From Blastopirellula sediminis (GTDB lineage: Bacteria > Planctomycetota > Planctomycetia > Pirellulales > Pirellulaceae), in NCBI RefSeq assembly GCF_020966755.1, contig NZ_JAJKFT010000010.1, positions 496,001 through 560,000 of the forward strand: 64,000 nucleotides of DNA, in the 5' to 3' direction. A program made the position numbers and the translations under genes. Every line of letters starts with the position of its first letter. The stretch's first letter is position 1. Under the pieces are notes generated by a model. The model worked only from the letters and a program-made list of their open reading frames with translations, searched no databases and had not been told where the DNA came from. Below are positions 17,179 through 25,902 of this stretch, one piece after another.

Positions 17179-18339
17179 ATGGAAGTCATATACGAAAACC
17201 AACCGGAAGACATTCAATACGCCCTCCGTTCGCAGTCGAAGTGGAAGGTCCTCGAGGCTCGGTTGACCGCGCCGCTGCTGGTCTTCCTCTCCGCCGCGCC
17301 GGCCTGCAGTCTGCTCATCGCGTCGCGATTTTCGAGCGTCGGCTTTGTGATGTTGTTCGCGATGACGGGGAGCGCGTTTTGGATCCTCTGGAAGACGCGG
17401 CTCCTGTTTCGGGCCGGCAAGGTGACCCGCGGTCGCATTCGGATGTGGATCACTCCCAGCTTCCTTGAACTGGAACATCCCGAGTTTCGCTCGCGGCAAG
17501 CGTGGCAGTCGCTCGAATCGGTGCAGCGCGTCGACGACGCCATCGTCATGATGCAGCCGTTGGGGCGGGGCTACATCATTCGCGAGCATTATTTTGAATC
17601 GCCGGAAGCGGCTCAGCAATTCTTGGAAACGGCCAGCAGCTATCTCGCCGCGGCGAACGAGATCGATCCGGCGATCGGCGATCGCTCGATCCTCCCCGCT
17701 TGGACCAATGCCCAGACGCACCATTCCGTCTCGTATCAAAACACGATCGCCCAGTGGACCTGGTCGCTGAAGACGTTCGGCAAGGCGAAAAAGTCGTGGC
17801 TCGGCTACCTCTATCCGATTTCCTTCGCAATTCTCTCGACAGGCTTGCTCGCCTTTTTGGTGATCCGCGATCTGCAAAAGCCTACAGGCCAGGCTCCCTT
17901 CTCATCGCTGCTGGAGATGCTGTTGCTCCTCTTTCTCCCCTTGGTCTCGATCGCCTATACGTTTTCGACCCTTTTGCTGCTGCGCGAACTGGCCAATCGC
18001 CTCCGAATTCCTCCCTCCTGGCTGGAGCCGCGTACCCTCGAGATTTATCCGCAGGGATTCGTCTCCCAATCGCAGCGGGCAATGTCGGCCATTCGCTGGC
18101 CGGTCGTCGGCGACGCCGTTCGCAACAACGAACTTCTTTGCATCAACGACGTAGCAGGGGTTCCGGCGATCATCGTCCCGGTATCGGCCTTCCCCGACGA
18201 GTCGGCGGCCGAAGCGTTCCTGGACGATATGGTGGCATGGAACAGTTCGGCGATCGAAGCCGCCAATGTGACCGACGATGAATTGGTCACCGCGGAAATC
18301 GTCGACGACGCGAATCCTTTTCGTTCGCCGCATGCCTAG
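17179..18339 (+). CDS. Tandem membrane paralog 3: duplicated YcxB-like unit with NPFRSP tail
   Basis: 386 aa from the ATG at 17179; a GTG three bases earlier would add one Met but breaks the shared MEV start. Its N-terminus MEVIYENQPEDIQYAL is closest to paralog 4 (MEVEFENQPEDVRHL), so 3 and 4 are the youngest pair. TM helices lie at ~27-75 and ~210-265. The restart is HSVSYQNTIAQW (~178). The Ile/Val-Pro-x-x-Ala-Phe motif appears in the second half (IIVPVSAF, ~335) but is lost in the first. The tail is DANPFRSPHA. Seventy-three bases separate it from paralog 2, more than between the other pairs. Confidence 0.8.
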   Translation: MEVIYENQPEDIQYALRSQSKWKVLEARLTAPLLVFLSAAPACSLLIASRFSSVGFVMLFAMTGSAFWILWKTRLLFRAGKVTRGRIRMWITPSFLELEHPEFRSRQAWQSLESVQRVDDAIVMMQPLGRGYIIREHYFESPEAAQQFLETASSYLAAANEIDPAIGDRSILPAWTNAQTHHSVSYQNTIAQWTWSLKTFGKAKKSWLGYLYPISFAILSTGLLAFLVIRDLQKPTGQAPFSSLLEMLLLLFLPLVSIAYTFSTLLLLRELANRLRIPPSWLEPRTLEIYPQGFVSQSQRAMSAIRWPVVGDAVRNNELLCINDVAGVPAIIVPVSAFPDESAAEAFLDDMVAWNSSAIEAANVTDDELVTAEIVDDANPFRSPHA

Positions 18340-18350
18340 GCGAAACTCCG

Positions 18351-19514
18351 ATGGAAGTCGAATTCGAGAACCAGCCGGAAGACGTTCGGCATTTGGCTAG
18401 GGCGTTACCAAAGGCGACAGTCGCTGCGTCTCTGCTAACCATGCCTCTGTTCGCGTTGCTCTCCGCAGTCCCGGCTTTCGCGATTCTCCCATCCTCGCGT
18501 TTCTGGGCAATCGGCGCGACCGGACTTGCCGTAGCCTTCTATTTGGCCGGTTGGCTCTCTTTCCGGGCGCTGAATGAGCTTCGCAGAACGACGTTCGTGC
18601 CCGGAAAAGTGCGAATGCGAATTTCGCCCGATTTCCTGGAATTGGAACATGTTGACTTTCGCGTGCGCCAATCGTGGCTCGCCATCGACTCGGTGTCGCA
18701 TGTCGATCACGCGCTGGTGATCACTTACCCGCTAGAACGCTACTACATTATCGAAGATCGCCATTTCGTCGCTCCCGAAGCGGCTCGCGAATTCGCTGCG
18801 GCGGCGCACGCCTATCATGCCGCAGCGCGCGACATTCCCACCATGGATGATTCCTTCCTGCCGGAGTGGACTCACGACGACCAACGCTTCTCAGTCACCT
18901 ATAGCAACGTCGCAACCGACTGGACCGGGGCGATGAAATCGGTCGGTATCTCGCGGAAAACGATTTACGACTACGGTGTCGCGTTTTTGTTTTGGGCCGC
19001 AAGCAATGGACTTCTCGCCTATCTGTCCTATTTCGACTTCGGCCAACGCTTAAAGAGCGGAGTGATTACTCCGTTCCACGCATTACAACAATTCGCATTA
19101 GTCGCCGTGATCCTGGTATTCGCCTATGGAACTTCATTCGCGATGTTGATGCTGGTTCGAGAGGTGATCAATCGCTGGCGAGTCCCCGCTACGTTGCTAA
19201 CGAAAAGAACCGTCGAAATTACGCCGCGAGGTGTGGTCGAGCGTAGTCCATTGTCGATCGTCGCATTGCGCTGGCCTGCCGTGGGGCAAGTCTCCTTCCC
19301 CTTCAAGTTGATTCATATCCGAGACCTGCAACAAAAGTCGGCGATCCGCATTCCGTTCGACGCGTTTCCCGGTCTCGCCCAGGCCAGCGACTTTTCCGCT
19401 CACGTGGACGGTTGGAAGCGGCGAGACGACCTGACGCACGAAGAGGAAAAGGACTCGCTTCCGCTCGCTCCCATGCCCGACGACGAAAATCCTTACCGTT
19501 CTCCTCAAACCTGA
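18351..19514 (+). CDS. Tandem membrane paralog 4: duplicated YcxB-like unit with NPYRSP tail
   Basis: 387 aa, starting 11 bases after paralog 3. The plan is as in the other copies: MEVEFENQPEDVRH start, TM pair (~30-75), a first YcxB-like segment, the restart FSVTYSNVATDWTG (~178), TM pair (~205-265), and a second segment with IRIPFDAF (~338). The C-terminus is DENPYRSPQT. It closes the array; the next gene is unrelated and secreted. The function is unknown. The retained tail in all four proteins implies the tail is used, for example as a sorting or interaction tag. Confidence 0.8.
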   Translation: MEVEFENQPEDVRHLARALPKATVAASLLTMPLFALLSAVPAFAILPSSRFWAIGATGLAVAFYLAGWLSFRALNELRRTTFVPGKVRMRISPDFLELEHVDFRVRQSWLAIDSVSHVDHALVITYPLERYYIIEDRHFVAPEAAREFAAAAHAYHAAARDIPTMDDSFLPEWTHDDQRFSVTYSNVATDWTGAMKSVGISRKTIYDYGVAFLFWAASNGLLAYLSYFDFGQRLKSGVITPFHALQQFALVAVILVFAYGTSFAMLMLVREVINRWRVPATLLTKRTVEITPRGVVERSPLSIVALRWPAVGQVSFPFKLIHIRDLQQKSAIRIPFDAFPGLAQASDFSAHVDGWKRRDDLTHEEEKDSLPLAPMPDDENPYRSPQT

Positions 19515-19732
19515 CCGCGATTGCGCGAGTAGTGTTAGTAGCCGACTCCTCGCCGAATCGGTCGTAACGATTGCCCCGTTTGCAGCAATCGGGCCGGGCC
19601 GATTGTCGGGGGTCAGGGACCTTCTGCGTGTCCCTCTCCCGCGACGACGTCATTTCCATGCCATGTTGAAGATGGAAGACGTCCCTCCGCGGCGTCCCGT
19701 ATTTGTCGCTTCGTCATGGAGAACTGGCCGCC

Positions 19733-20968
19733 ATGTTGCGTCTTACTTCACTCTCGATCACCCTTGCTCTTCTGCTTGTCGCTCCGCTCACCGTGGAAGC
19801 GGGGCCGCGCGGCGGCGCTCGTCCTTCCGGCGGCGGCAATCTCGGTGGCGCTCGGCCCTCAGGCGGAAGCTTCAGCGGCGGCAACTTTAGCGGCGGCCAA
19901 AACCTCAGCAATCTTTCGCGACCGAGCGCCGGCGGCAGCAACCTGGGAAGCGGCGATCGCAGCCTGCAAAACCTGGGCGGCAACTCTCGCTTGTCGAGCG
20001 CCCTGGAAGGGAGCAACCTCGACAAGTTCCAAGGAAGCGGCGCGTCGCTCGGCGATCGCAACGCCATTGGCAGTGGTCGCCCGAGCAATGATCAGCTCAA
20101 CAACTTCCTCGGCTTGGACGGCGCTCGCGACAATGTGAACCCGGCCAATCGCGATCTGAGCGACCGCAATCTGACCGAAAACAACCTGAACCTGACCGAC
20201 CGCAATGTGACCGATCGCGACGTCGACGCTCGTCAGACGAACATTCGTCAGAACAACACGAACGTGAACGACCGCAACGTCAACATCAACAACAACCAGA
20301 TCAACGTCAACGCTCGCAACGGGCAGATCTACAACAACGTCAGCGGCTACTGGAACAACGGACCGAAACCGTTCTCCCCGGCCTGGTACGCCGGCCATCC
20401 GAACGCCTGGCAGTACAAGTATCCGCACGCCGACGCTTGGGCGGCGGCCAGTTTCGGCGCTCTGGCCGGCTGGATCGTCGGATCTGCGGCGACGCCGACC
20501 ACCTACGTCTACAGCGACTCGTACTACTACCCAGAAGGGGCGACCGTCGAAGACCAGACCGCCTACGCCACCCAACAAGCGGCCGACGCTTCGCAGTTGG
20601 CCTCGACCGCGAATGAAGTGGGCGCCGACGACGGCGAACAATGGATGCCGCTGGGGGTCTACGCGATCGTCGACAGCCCCGACGCGACCTCGTCGAAGAT
20701 GCTGCTGCAATTGGCGGTCAGCAAGTCGGGCGGGATCGCCGGAACCTACTACCACGCGTTGACCGGCAACAGTCAGCCGGTCCATGGCGCCGTCGATCTG
20801 AAGACGCAGCAAGTCGCCTGGCAGATCGGCGACAACCAAAGCGTCACCTTCCAGACCGATCTGGATAGCCTGACGAAGGACCAAACCCCGGTCCTGATCC
20901 ACTACGCTAGCGGCCAGACCGAGAAGGTCGAGATGGTCCGGATGCCGGACGATTCGACAAAATCGTAA
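19733..20968 (+). CDS. Secreted Asn/Asp-rich repeat protein, function unknown
   Basis: 411 aa. The ATG at 19733 gives a clear signal peptide (MLRLTSLSITLALLLVAPLTVEA, cut before GPRGG); the upstream in-frame codon at 19703 would bury it. Residues ~25-65 are Gly/Ser-rich. Residues ~105-205 are short degenerate repeats of the type DRN/NLT/NVN (NLTDRNVTDRDV, NVNDRNVNINNNQINVN), which suggest an extended or beta-solenoid region. A compact part follows with YWNNGPKPFSPAWYAGHP (~205-222), a hydrophobic stretch and a C-terminal lipocalin-like beta-rich domain (~300-405). A strong intrinsic terminator follows the stop. No enzymatic motif was found. Confidence 0.75.
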   Translation: MLRLTSLSITLALLLVAPLTVEAGPRGGARPSGGGNLGGARPSGGSFSGGNFSGGQNLSNLSRPSAGGSNLGSGDRSLQNLGGNSRLSSALEGSNLDKFQGSGASLGDRNAIGSGRPSNDQLNNFLGLDGARDNVNPANRDLSDRNLTENNLNLTDRNVTDRDVDARQTNIRQNNTNVNDRNVNINNNQINVNARNGQIYNNVSGYWNNGPKPFSPAWYAGHPNAWQYKYPHADAWAAASFGALAGWIVGSAATPTTYVYSDSYYYPEGATVEDQTAYATQQAADASQLASTANEVGADDGEQWMPLGVYAIVDSPDATSSKMLLQLAVSKSGGIAGTYYHALTGNSQPVHGAVDLKTQQVAWQIGDNQSVTFQTDLDSLTKDQTPVLIHYASGQTEKVEMVRMPDDSTKS

Positions 20969-20991
20969 GGCGGACCGCAAACCCTAAACTT

Positions 20992-21025
20992 AAAAGGGGA
21001 GCCGTTTACGGCTCCCCTTTTTTTA
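20992..21025 (+). terminator. Intrinsic terminator
   Basis: AAAGGGGAGCCG pairs perfectly with CGGCTCCCCTTT across a TTTA loop and runs into a T-tract (TTTTTTT). It lies 24 bases after the stop of the Asn-rich secreted protein. Confidence 0.92.
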
Positions 21026-21347
21026 TTGCTAAAGATCCTGGCGACTCTCGCCGCCCACATGCGCAGCGGTTAGGCATTTTTCTTCATGAACCGCGAAAAA
21101 GTCGCGCATTATCAATTTCACCGATAGTGTCTGCGACCTAGCTTCTGAATTTCTTATTTTCCGCAAGCCATTAGCTGCTATCGGTTAACGACCGGACTTC
21201 GGCAGCCCGCATACGAATTGGCATAGATTTCGCCATAGCATTCTTCGCATGCGGCATTACGTCGCTGAGTCTCGCCGACCCTTCGCCGCTATCGGAACAG
21301 GGCGAGGGGTATATCCCTCAACCAAGGATGGATGAAAGGACACGAGC
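21026..21347. other. Intergenic region without visible gene
   Basis: This 322-base region between the terminator and the next secreted protein is lower in GC than its surroundings in the middle. I see no convincing ORF, tRNA or repeat in it. A promoter for the gene at 21348 is expected here but cannot be fixed. Confidence 0.5.
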
Positions 21348-21770
21348 ATGAATAGTCTCATCGCTGCGGGCCTTCTAACGCTCGCGATCGCCGGGGCCGC
21401 TCCCCAGGAAACGGCCGCCGTCGATAAAGTTGACCTGATTGAGGTCAACCACCTTTACGATCAACAAGGGCGTCATGTGATCGACCAGCTCATTTTTTAT
21501 GACTGGGACAGTTCGCACGGCCGCTTCCAGGTTCGCGCCTGGCGGCTGATCAAAAGCCCCGGCCAAATGCCGCAGCGCGACTGGAGCAAAGACGCCTACG
21601 TCAGCTACTGGCGCGACATGCACGTCATGCGACGGGTCTACGCCAGTCGAATTCGGGAAACATGGACCACTTACGATCCGGAGGTGCTCGAGCGGGAAGT
21701 CTTGCCGATCGAATACCGCCAGGAGCTGAGCCAGGCCGCGCCGACCAGGCGCCGAGTCGCGGCGAACTAG
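21348..21770 (+). CDS. Small secreted hypothetical protein
   Basis: 140 aa with a short signal peptide (MNSLIAAGLLTLAIAGAAPQ). The mature part is a compact basic domain with LIEVNHLYDQQGRHVIDQLIFYDWD (~27-50; the conserved look of HxYD and FYDW is typical of a beta-sheet core) and a WRDMHVMRRVYASRIRETW stretch (~86-104). No family is recognised. The ATG is preceded by GAAAGGA, a good ribosome-binding site. It lies between a terminator and the response regulator gene, so it is probably transcribed alone. Confidence 0.7.
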   Translation: MNSLIAAGLLTLAIAGAAPQETAAVDKVDLIEVNHLYDQQGRHVIDQLIFYDWDSSHGRFQVRAWRLIKSPGQMPQRDWSKDAYVSYWRDMHVMRRVYASRIRETWTTYDPEVLEREVLPIEYRQELSQAAPTRRRVAAN

Positions 21771-21798
21771 CGTCATTCTCGTCTGCCGAGATTCCTCT

Positions 21799-21835
21799 TA
21801 TAATTCCGTAGGAAACGAGATATTCGCCTACGGAA
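21799..21835 (+). promoter_or_regulatory. Candidate promoter and inverted repeat before the response regulator
   Basis: A consensus -10 hexamer TATAAT occupies 21799-21804. It is followed at once by an inverted repeat TTCCGTAGG (21804-21812) and CCTACGGAA (21827-21835) that ends 8 bases before the ATG, directly before the AGGGG ribosome-binding site. It could be an operator at the transcription start or a 5' leader hairpin limiting translation. No good -35 box is seen. Confidence 0.45.
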
Positions 21836-21843
21836 AGGGGCAG

Positions 21844-22302
21844 ATGGCCGACACCAACAAAATCCTGATCGCCGACGATAATCAAGCCAACGTTGAACTG
21901 CTGGAAGCGTACCTCGCCGGGGTCGATTGCGAGACTGAAATCGCCGTCAACGGCCAAGATGCGCTCGACAAAGCGGCGTCGTTCAAGCCCGACTTGATCT
22001 TGCTCGACGTGATGATGCCGAAGCTGAGCGGTTTTGAAGTTTGCCAGAAACTGAAGAGCGACCCCGCCACCTCGCGGATCATGATCCTGATGGTGACGGC
22101 GCTCAACGAATTAGGAGACATCGAACGTGCGGTTACTGCCGGAACGGATGATTTCCTCTCGAAGCCCGTCAACAAAGTCGAGCTGCTCAAGCGGGTCTCG
22201 AACATGCTCCGCATCAAAGACATGCAAGACGAAAACGAACGCCTCCGGCGGTACATCGAAGACATGGAAAACGAATCGGGACACGAACCCGAAGGGACGT
22301 GA
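21844..22302 (+). CDS. Single-domain response regulator with coiled-coil tail
   Basis: 152 aa. A CheY-like receiver domain fills residues 6-125: acidic pair D11/D12, phospho-acceptor D55 (LLDVMMP), T85 and K107 (SKPV). The tail ~126-145 (KDMQDENERLRRYIEDMEN) is a short coiled coil, a layout seen in stand-alone regulators or in fragments of PleD/hybrid systems. There is no DNA-binding or enzymatic output domain, and no histidine kinase is adjacent, so the partner is unknown. The coiled coil may drive dimerisation or contact another signalling protein. A large hairpin follows. Confidence 0.92.
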   Translation: MADTNKILIADDNQANVELLEAYLAGVDCETEIAVNGQDALDKAASFKPDLILLDVMMPKLSGFEVCQKLKSDPATSRIMILMVTALNELGDIERAVTAGTDDFLSKPVNKVELLKRVSNMLRIKDMQDENERLRRYIEDMENESGHEPEGT

Positions 22303-22338
22303 GCCGAAGGGGGACGCGTAAGGCGTTCACCCAGAAAA

Positions 22339-22386
22339 AACGCCCCAACATGGCGAACCATTCGTAGTTCGCCATGTTGGGGCGTT
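22339..22386. terminator. Bidirectional terminator hairpin
   Basis: A perfect 20-base stem (AACGCCCCAACATGGCGAAC, with its complement at 22367-22386) has an 8-base loop and lies between the convergent response regulator and def genes. An A-run precedes it on the plus strand (T-run for the minus strand), so it terminates def best. Confidence 0.8.
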
Positions 22387-22415
22387 ATGCGTTTGTTCGT
22401 CGTTCCCCATCGCCG

Positions 22416-23000
22416 TTAGCAATACGTCTCTTCATACTGCTGCCGCCGTTCGGCGATCTCTTCGTCGGTCGGCAATCCGCCGACATCCTTGCGACTCTTG
22501 TAGTCGATCACGAACTCTTCGATGTCGTAGGCGATCTCTTGCAGCGCGGCCGGTTGCATCCGGTCGAAGAACATGATCCCGTCCAAGTGATCGGTTTCGT
22601 GCTGCACGACGCGGGCCAGCATGCCGTCGATTCGCTTGCTGAAGAGTTGACCTTGCAGGTTGTAGGCGTCGAGCTGGATCTCGGCTGGGCGCTTCACCGG
22701 TCCATAGACCTGCGGCAAGCTCAAGCAGCCTTCTTCCCCTTCCTCGTTCCCTTTCGGGCGCGAGATGACCGGGTTGATGAAGACCAGCTCTTCTCCTTCC
22801 CCCTTCGTGCCGGAGAGGTTCACCACGAACAGACGAATCGGCAGGTCAACCTGGTTGGCGGCCAGTCCGATGCCTCGGTTCTCGTACATCAGCTCGAACA
22901 TCTCGTCGACGATCTTGCGCAGATCAGCGTCGACCCGTTTGACCGGTTTCGATTTGTAACGCAGCGTGGGATGCGGATAATGAACGACTTGCAGCGGCAA
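22416..23000 (-). CDS. def: Peptide deformylase
   Basis: Removes the N-formyl group from nascent proteins; an Fe(II)/Zn(II) enzyme at the ribosome. All three motifs are present: GIGLAANQ, EEGCLSLP (metal Cys) and QHETDHLDG (two His ligands and catalytic Glu). I choose the TTG at 23000, which gives MPLQVVHYPHPTLR and is preceded at 7 bases by a GAGGAG ribosome-binding site; a GTG at 23030 would add ten residues and place the RBS inside the gene. This gives 194 aa with an acidic C-terminal extension of ~25 residues (SRKDVGGLPTDEEIAERRQQ) beyond the catalytic core, common in type I enzymes. Confidence 0.95.
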   Translation of the reverse strand: MPLQVVHYPHPTLRYKSKPVKRVDADLRKIVDEMFELMYENRGIGLAANQVDLPIRLFVVNLSGTKGEGEELVFINPVISRPKGNEEGEEGCLSLPQVYGPVKRPAEIQLDAYNLQGQLFSKRIDGMLARVVQHETDHLDGIMFFDRMQPAALQEIAYDIEEFVIDYKSRKDVGGLPTDEEIAERRQQYEETYC

Positions 23001-23163
23001 CGGACAACTCCTCAAAGAGCCACTTTCCACCTCGGGAAAATGGGGACGGCGATAATCCTTGAATTATAAGGGAAATCTCCGCTCGGGGGAGGATGCCCAG
23101 CAACGTCGGGCGCTCGGATCGTCCCCTTTTCGCGGCAATCGCGTCATCCACGCGGGGAAAACC

Positions 23164-24717
23164 ATGGTCAGTCTCACCGGGCAGTTCTCCTGGCGCCAGT
23201 TTTTGCAGCGATACGCAGCGGCGTTTCTGCTGTCGGGCGGTTCGTTGGCGACGGCGATCGTCTCGCTGACTGGCAATTTTCCGGGGCAATATCTCATCGG
23301 CGGCATGACCCTGATCATCGGCGTCGCCGGGTTGCTGACGATCTTGATCTGGATCATGAGCCTGCTCACCTGGTTCGAAGCCGACGAAACGAACCTCACC
23401 TTCACCCGGCCGCTTCGCGCGCGTCGGTCGGTTCCGCTCGATGACGTCGTTGATATGCCGGCCTGGGAAACCAATCAACACGGCGTCCGCATTCGACTGC
23501 GCGACGGCAGTTCGATCTACATCGACTTTCGCTCGCTGGAGAACGGCCTGGAACTTGCCAAGCTTTGTCTCGCCCAGGTCCAGCGCGGCAGCGATCGGCT
23601 GGAAGGGAATCTCGACATCGCGTCGGTTGCGACCGTAATGGTCAAACAGATCTTCGTCGTCATCTTGCTGATCGGACTCTCCCTCTTCGGCATGATGATG
23701 CTGGCGCTCGGCATCGGCCGACCCGGCGTGCAGATGCAAACGCCGTGGGTCTTTCTCGCGCTCGCCGTCGTCACCAGCGGGCTGAGTCTGACCGGCGGCT
23801 ACTATCTGGTGCTGCGTCCCTGGCTTGGGACGATTCGCTGGTTCCGGCTCGAGAATGAGCTGCTCAGCTTTCGGACCGTTCTGTGGCCAACGGTCCACCA
23901 GCAATACTTGAACCAACTGGAAAGCGTCAAAACGCATCGCCCTCATTCGTCCGGTTCCGAGACCGACGTCCGGACGGCGATCCACTTTCGCGACGGCATG
24001 CAGGTACGCTTGCCGGTCGGTTTGCTCCCAGGCGCCGAACGGCTGATCGATCTCTTGAAGTCAGAACTTGAGCAGCGCGATGCGGCTCACCTGCCTCCCG
24101 CCAAAGAAACGCCGCTGACGGCGCATCCCCTTTTGCCGCAAGTGCGCCCCCATCTGCAACCGGGCGAAGAGGTCTACTACCTCGGCCGATCCGACCTGAA
24201 CAAGCAGTGGAGCGAAACGCTCGGAGAGATGGCGTTTGGCGGCATCCTGGCGATTGTGGGCGGAGCCGGAGCGGTCATTTCTATTTGGACGGCGATTGCC
24301 GAACAGTCGCCGTTCGTTCTGATCATGACGCTTGTCTCCAGCCTCTTCATCGCCGTCGGCTGGCGGGGCCTGCTCGCTCCCTATTTCAAAAGACGACTCC
24401 AGGAAAAGATGCTCTACGCGGTCACCAGCCAACGAGTCCTGGTTTTGAATGGCTGCTTCTGGGGAGACGTGACGGCGCCGATGTTAGCCGACGAGGCGGA
24501 ACGGACTTTCACCATCGACGAAGTCCGCAACTACGAAGTCGAAACCAAGGGACGCGACATCGCCTTTAGCGGGCGGTGGATCAGCGGGCGGAAGAATCGC
24601 AAGTATTGGGTTCACCAAGGGTTTCTGGCGCCCGACAATTTCGACGCCGCCCTCTCGGCGATTCGTCGCCTGCTCTCCGAAAACCCCCGCGATTGCGACA
24701 AGCCGACCGCCGTTTAG
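23164..24717 (+). CDS. Membrane protein with repeated PH-like segments
   Basis: 517 aa from the ATG at 23164 (MVSLTGQFSWRQ), preferred because the codons before it encode a charged, non-conserved leader. TM pairs occur at ~17-65, ~160-225 and ~355-400. After each pair lies a beta-rich stretch; the last one, with LYAVTSQRVLVLNG (~417-430), resembles the bPH_2 motif (Y..T.QRvl...G) of bacterial PH-domain membrane proteins. The TM-TM/beta layout recalls the paralogs at 14.8-19.5 kb, but no NPYRSP tail is present. It is divergent from def. The function is unknown. Confidence 0.7.
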   Translation: MVSLTGQFSWRQFLQRYAAAFLLSGGSLATAIVSLTGNFPGQYLIGGMTLIIGVAGLLTILIWIMSLLTWFEADETNLTFTRPLRARRSVPLDDVVDMPAWETNQHGVRIRLRDGSSIYIDFRSLENGLELAKLCLAQVQRGSDRLEGNLDIASVATVMVKQIFVVILLIGLSLFGMMMLALGIGRPGVQMQTPWVFLALAVVTSGLSLTGGYYLVLRPWLGTIRWFRLENELLSFRTVLWPTVHQQYLNQLESVKTHRPHSSGSETDVRTAIHFRDGMQVRLPVGLLPGAERLIDLLKSELEQRDAAHLPPAKETPLTAHPLLPQVRPHLQPGEEVYYLGRSDLNKQWSETLGEMAFGGILAIVGGAGAVISIWTAIAEQSPFVLIMTLVSSLFIAVGWRGLLAPYFKRRLQEKMLYAVTSQRVLVLNGCFWGDVTAPMLADEAERTFTIDEVRNYEVETKGRDIAFSGRWISGRKNRKYWVHQGFLAPDNFDAALSAIRRLLSENPRDCDKPTAV

Positions 24718-24915
24718 ATGGCTCGCGCTTCCTCGAAATCGGTTCCCCTCCCCAAAATTGTTTCAAAATCCGAAAACGGGGCATAATACGTAAGTGGGAC
24801 GACGCCGCTAGCAGCGGTGATGGCTTATCCAACGTTGACCCCAGGTAAGCGTCCCTCTAGAATCCGCGCCGAGAGCGCGTTTCTCCTTTTCCCAACAACA
24901 ACTTACGACCGTCCG

Positions 24916-25902
24916 ATGATTACGCCGATCCATCCGCCTGAGGCCGAGAGCGAGAAAGCCGCGCGCCGCTTTGCGATGCCGGCTTGGGCGATGTCGATGC
25001 TGGTCCATGTGACGATCATCGTAGTGTTGGCGATCACCATCCGCACCACACCTCGCGGCGCGGCGAGCGAACCAAGCCGCAGCGGCGGCATCGTGCTGGC
25101 CGAACGCTCGGACGGCCGGACTGAATATGTCGACGGCGATTCCGATGACAACGAGTCGGCCGCCAGCTCCACGTCGACCGCCGATTCGTCCCTCTCCGAA
25201 AGTTTACCGTCGGTCGATCAGCCCCCGCTTGATATGGCCGGCTTCCTGCCGACCGGCGACGCGGGAGACGCCGCCTCGCAGACGTCAGGCTTGCCCAGCG
25301 CAAGCGGACTCACCGGCGGTGGAGGAGGAAGCAAAGCGGGTCTCGACGGCGCCGGCAAGACGCGAGTCTTCGGCATCGAAGGAACCGGCAGCAAGTTCGC
25401 CTACGTCTTCGATCGCTCCGGCAGCATGGGGAACTCCGCCGGACGTCCGCTCGCCGCGGCGAAGAGCGAACTCCTGACGAGCCTCCGCGATCTCGACAAG
25501 CTCCATCAGTTTCAAATCATCTTCTACAACGAAGAGCCGCGCGTCTTCAATCCGCTCGGCGGCACGCCGCGGCTGATGTTCGCGGACGATCAAGGAAAAG
25601 CGCTCGCCGAACAATTCGTCGGCAGCATCTCGGCGACCGGCGGGACCAACCATCTCAAGGCGCTCCACATGGCGCTGCAGATGAACGCCGACGTCATCTT
25701 CTTTTTGACCGACGCCGACGGTTCGCCCACCGAAGAGGAGATGGCCGACATCCGCCGCCGCAACCGGAGCGCCGTGATCAACACCATCGAGTTCGGCGTT
25801 GGCCCGTGGGACGGACGCCGGAACTTCCTGGTTCGCCTGGCCGAGGAAAACGGGGGACAACACGCCTACGTCGATACCTCGAAGTTGAGGCCGCGCCGTT
25901 GA
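24916..25902 (+). CDS. vWA-domain membrane protein, first gene of an ExbBD-type operon
   Basis: 328 aa from the ATG at 24916 (MITPIHPPEAESEK); an earlier in-frame ATG at 24817 would add 33 residues. A single TM helix (~25-43) is followed by a Ser/Asp-rich and Gly-rich linker (~45-145) and a von Willebrand A domain (~155-325). The MIDAS motif DRSGS starts at D166, and the later TGGTNHL and LTDADGSP positions supply the Thr and Asp. The topology puts the vWA domain in the periplasm. The stop TGA overlaps the TTG start of the next gene. By context it may be the sensor or scaffold of the energised complex encoded downstream. Confidence 0.85.
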   Translation: MITPIHPPEAESEKAARRFAMPAWAMSMLVHVTIIVVLAITIRTTPRGAASEPSRSGGIVLAERSDGRTEYVDGDSDDNESAASSTSTADSSLSESLPSVDQPPLDMAGFLPTGDAGDAASQTSGLPSASGLTGGGGGSKAGLDGAGKTRVFGIEGTGSKFAYVFDRSGSMGNSAGRPLAAAKSELLTSLRDLDKLHQFQIIFYNEEPRVFNPLGGTPRLMFADDQGKALAEQFVGSISATGGTNHLKALHMALQMNADVIFFLTDADGSPTEEEMADIRRRNRSAVINTIEFGVGPWDGRRNFLVRLAEENGGQHAYVDTSKLRPRR

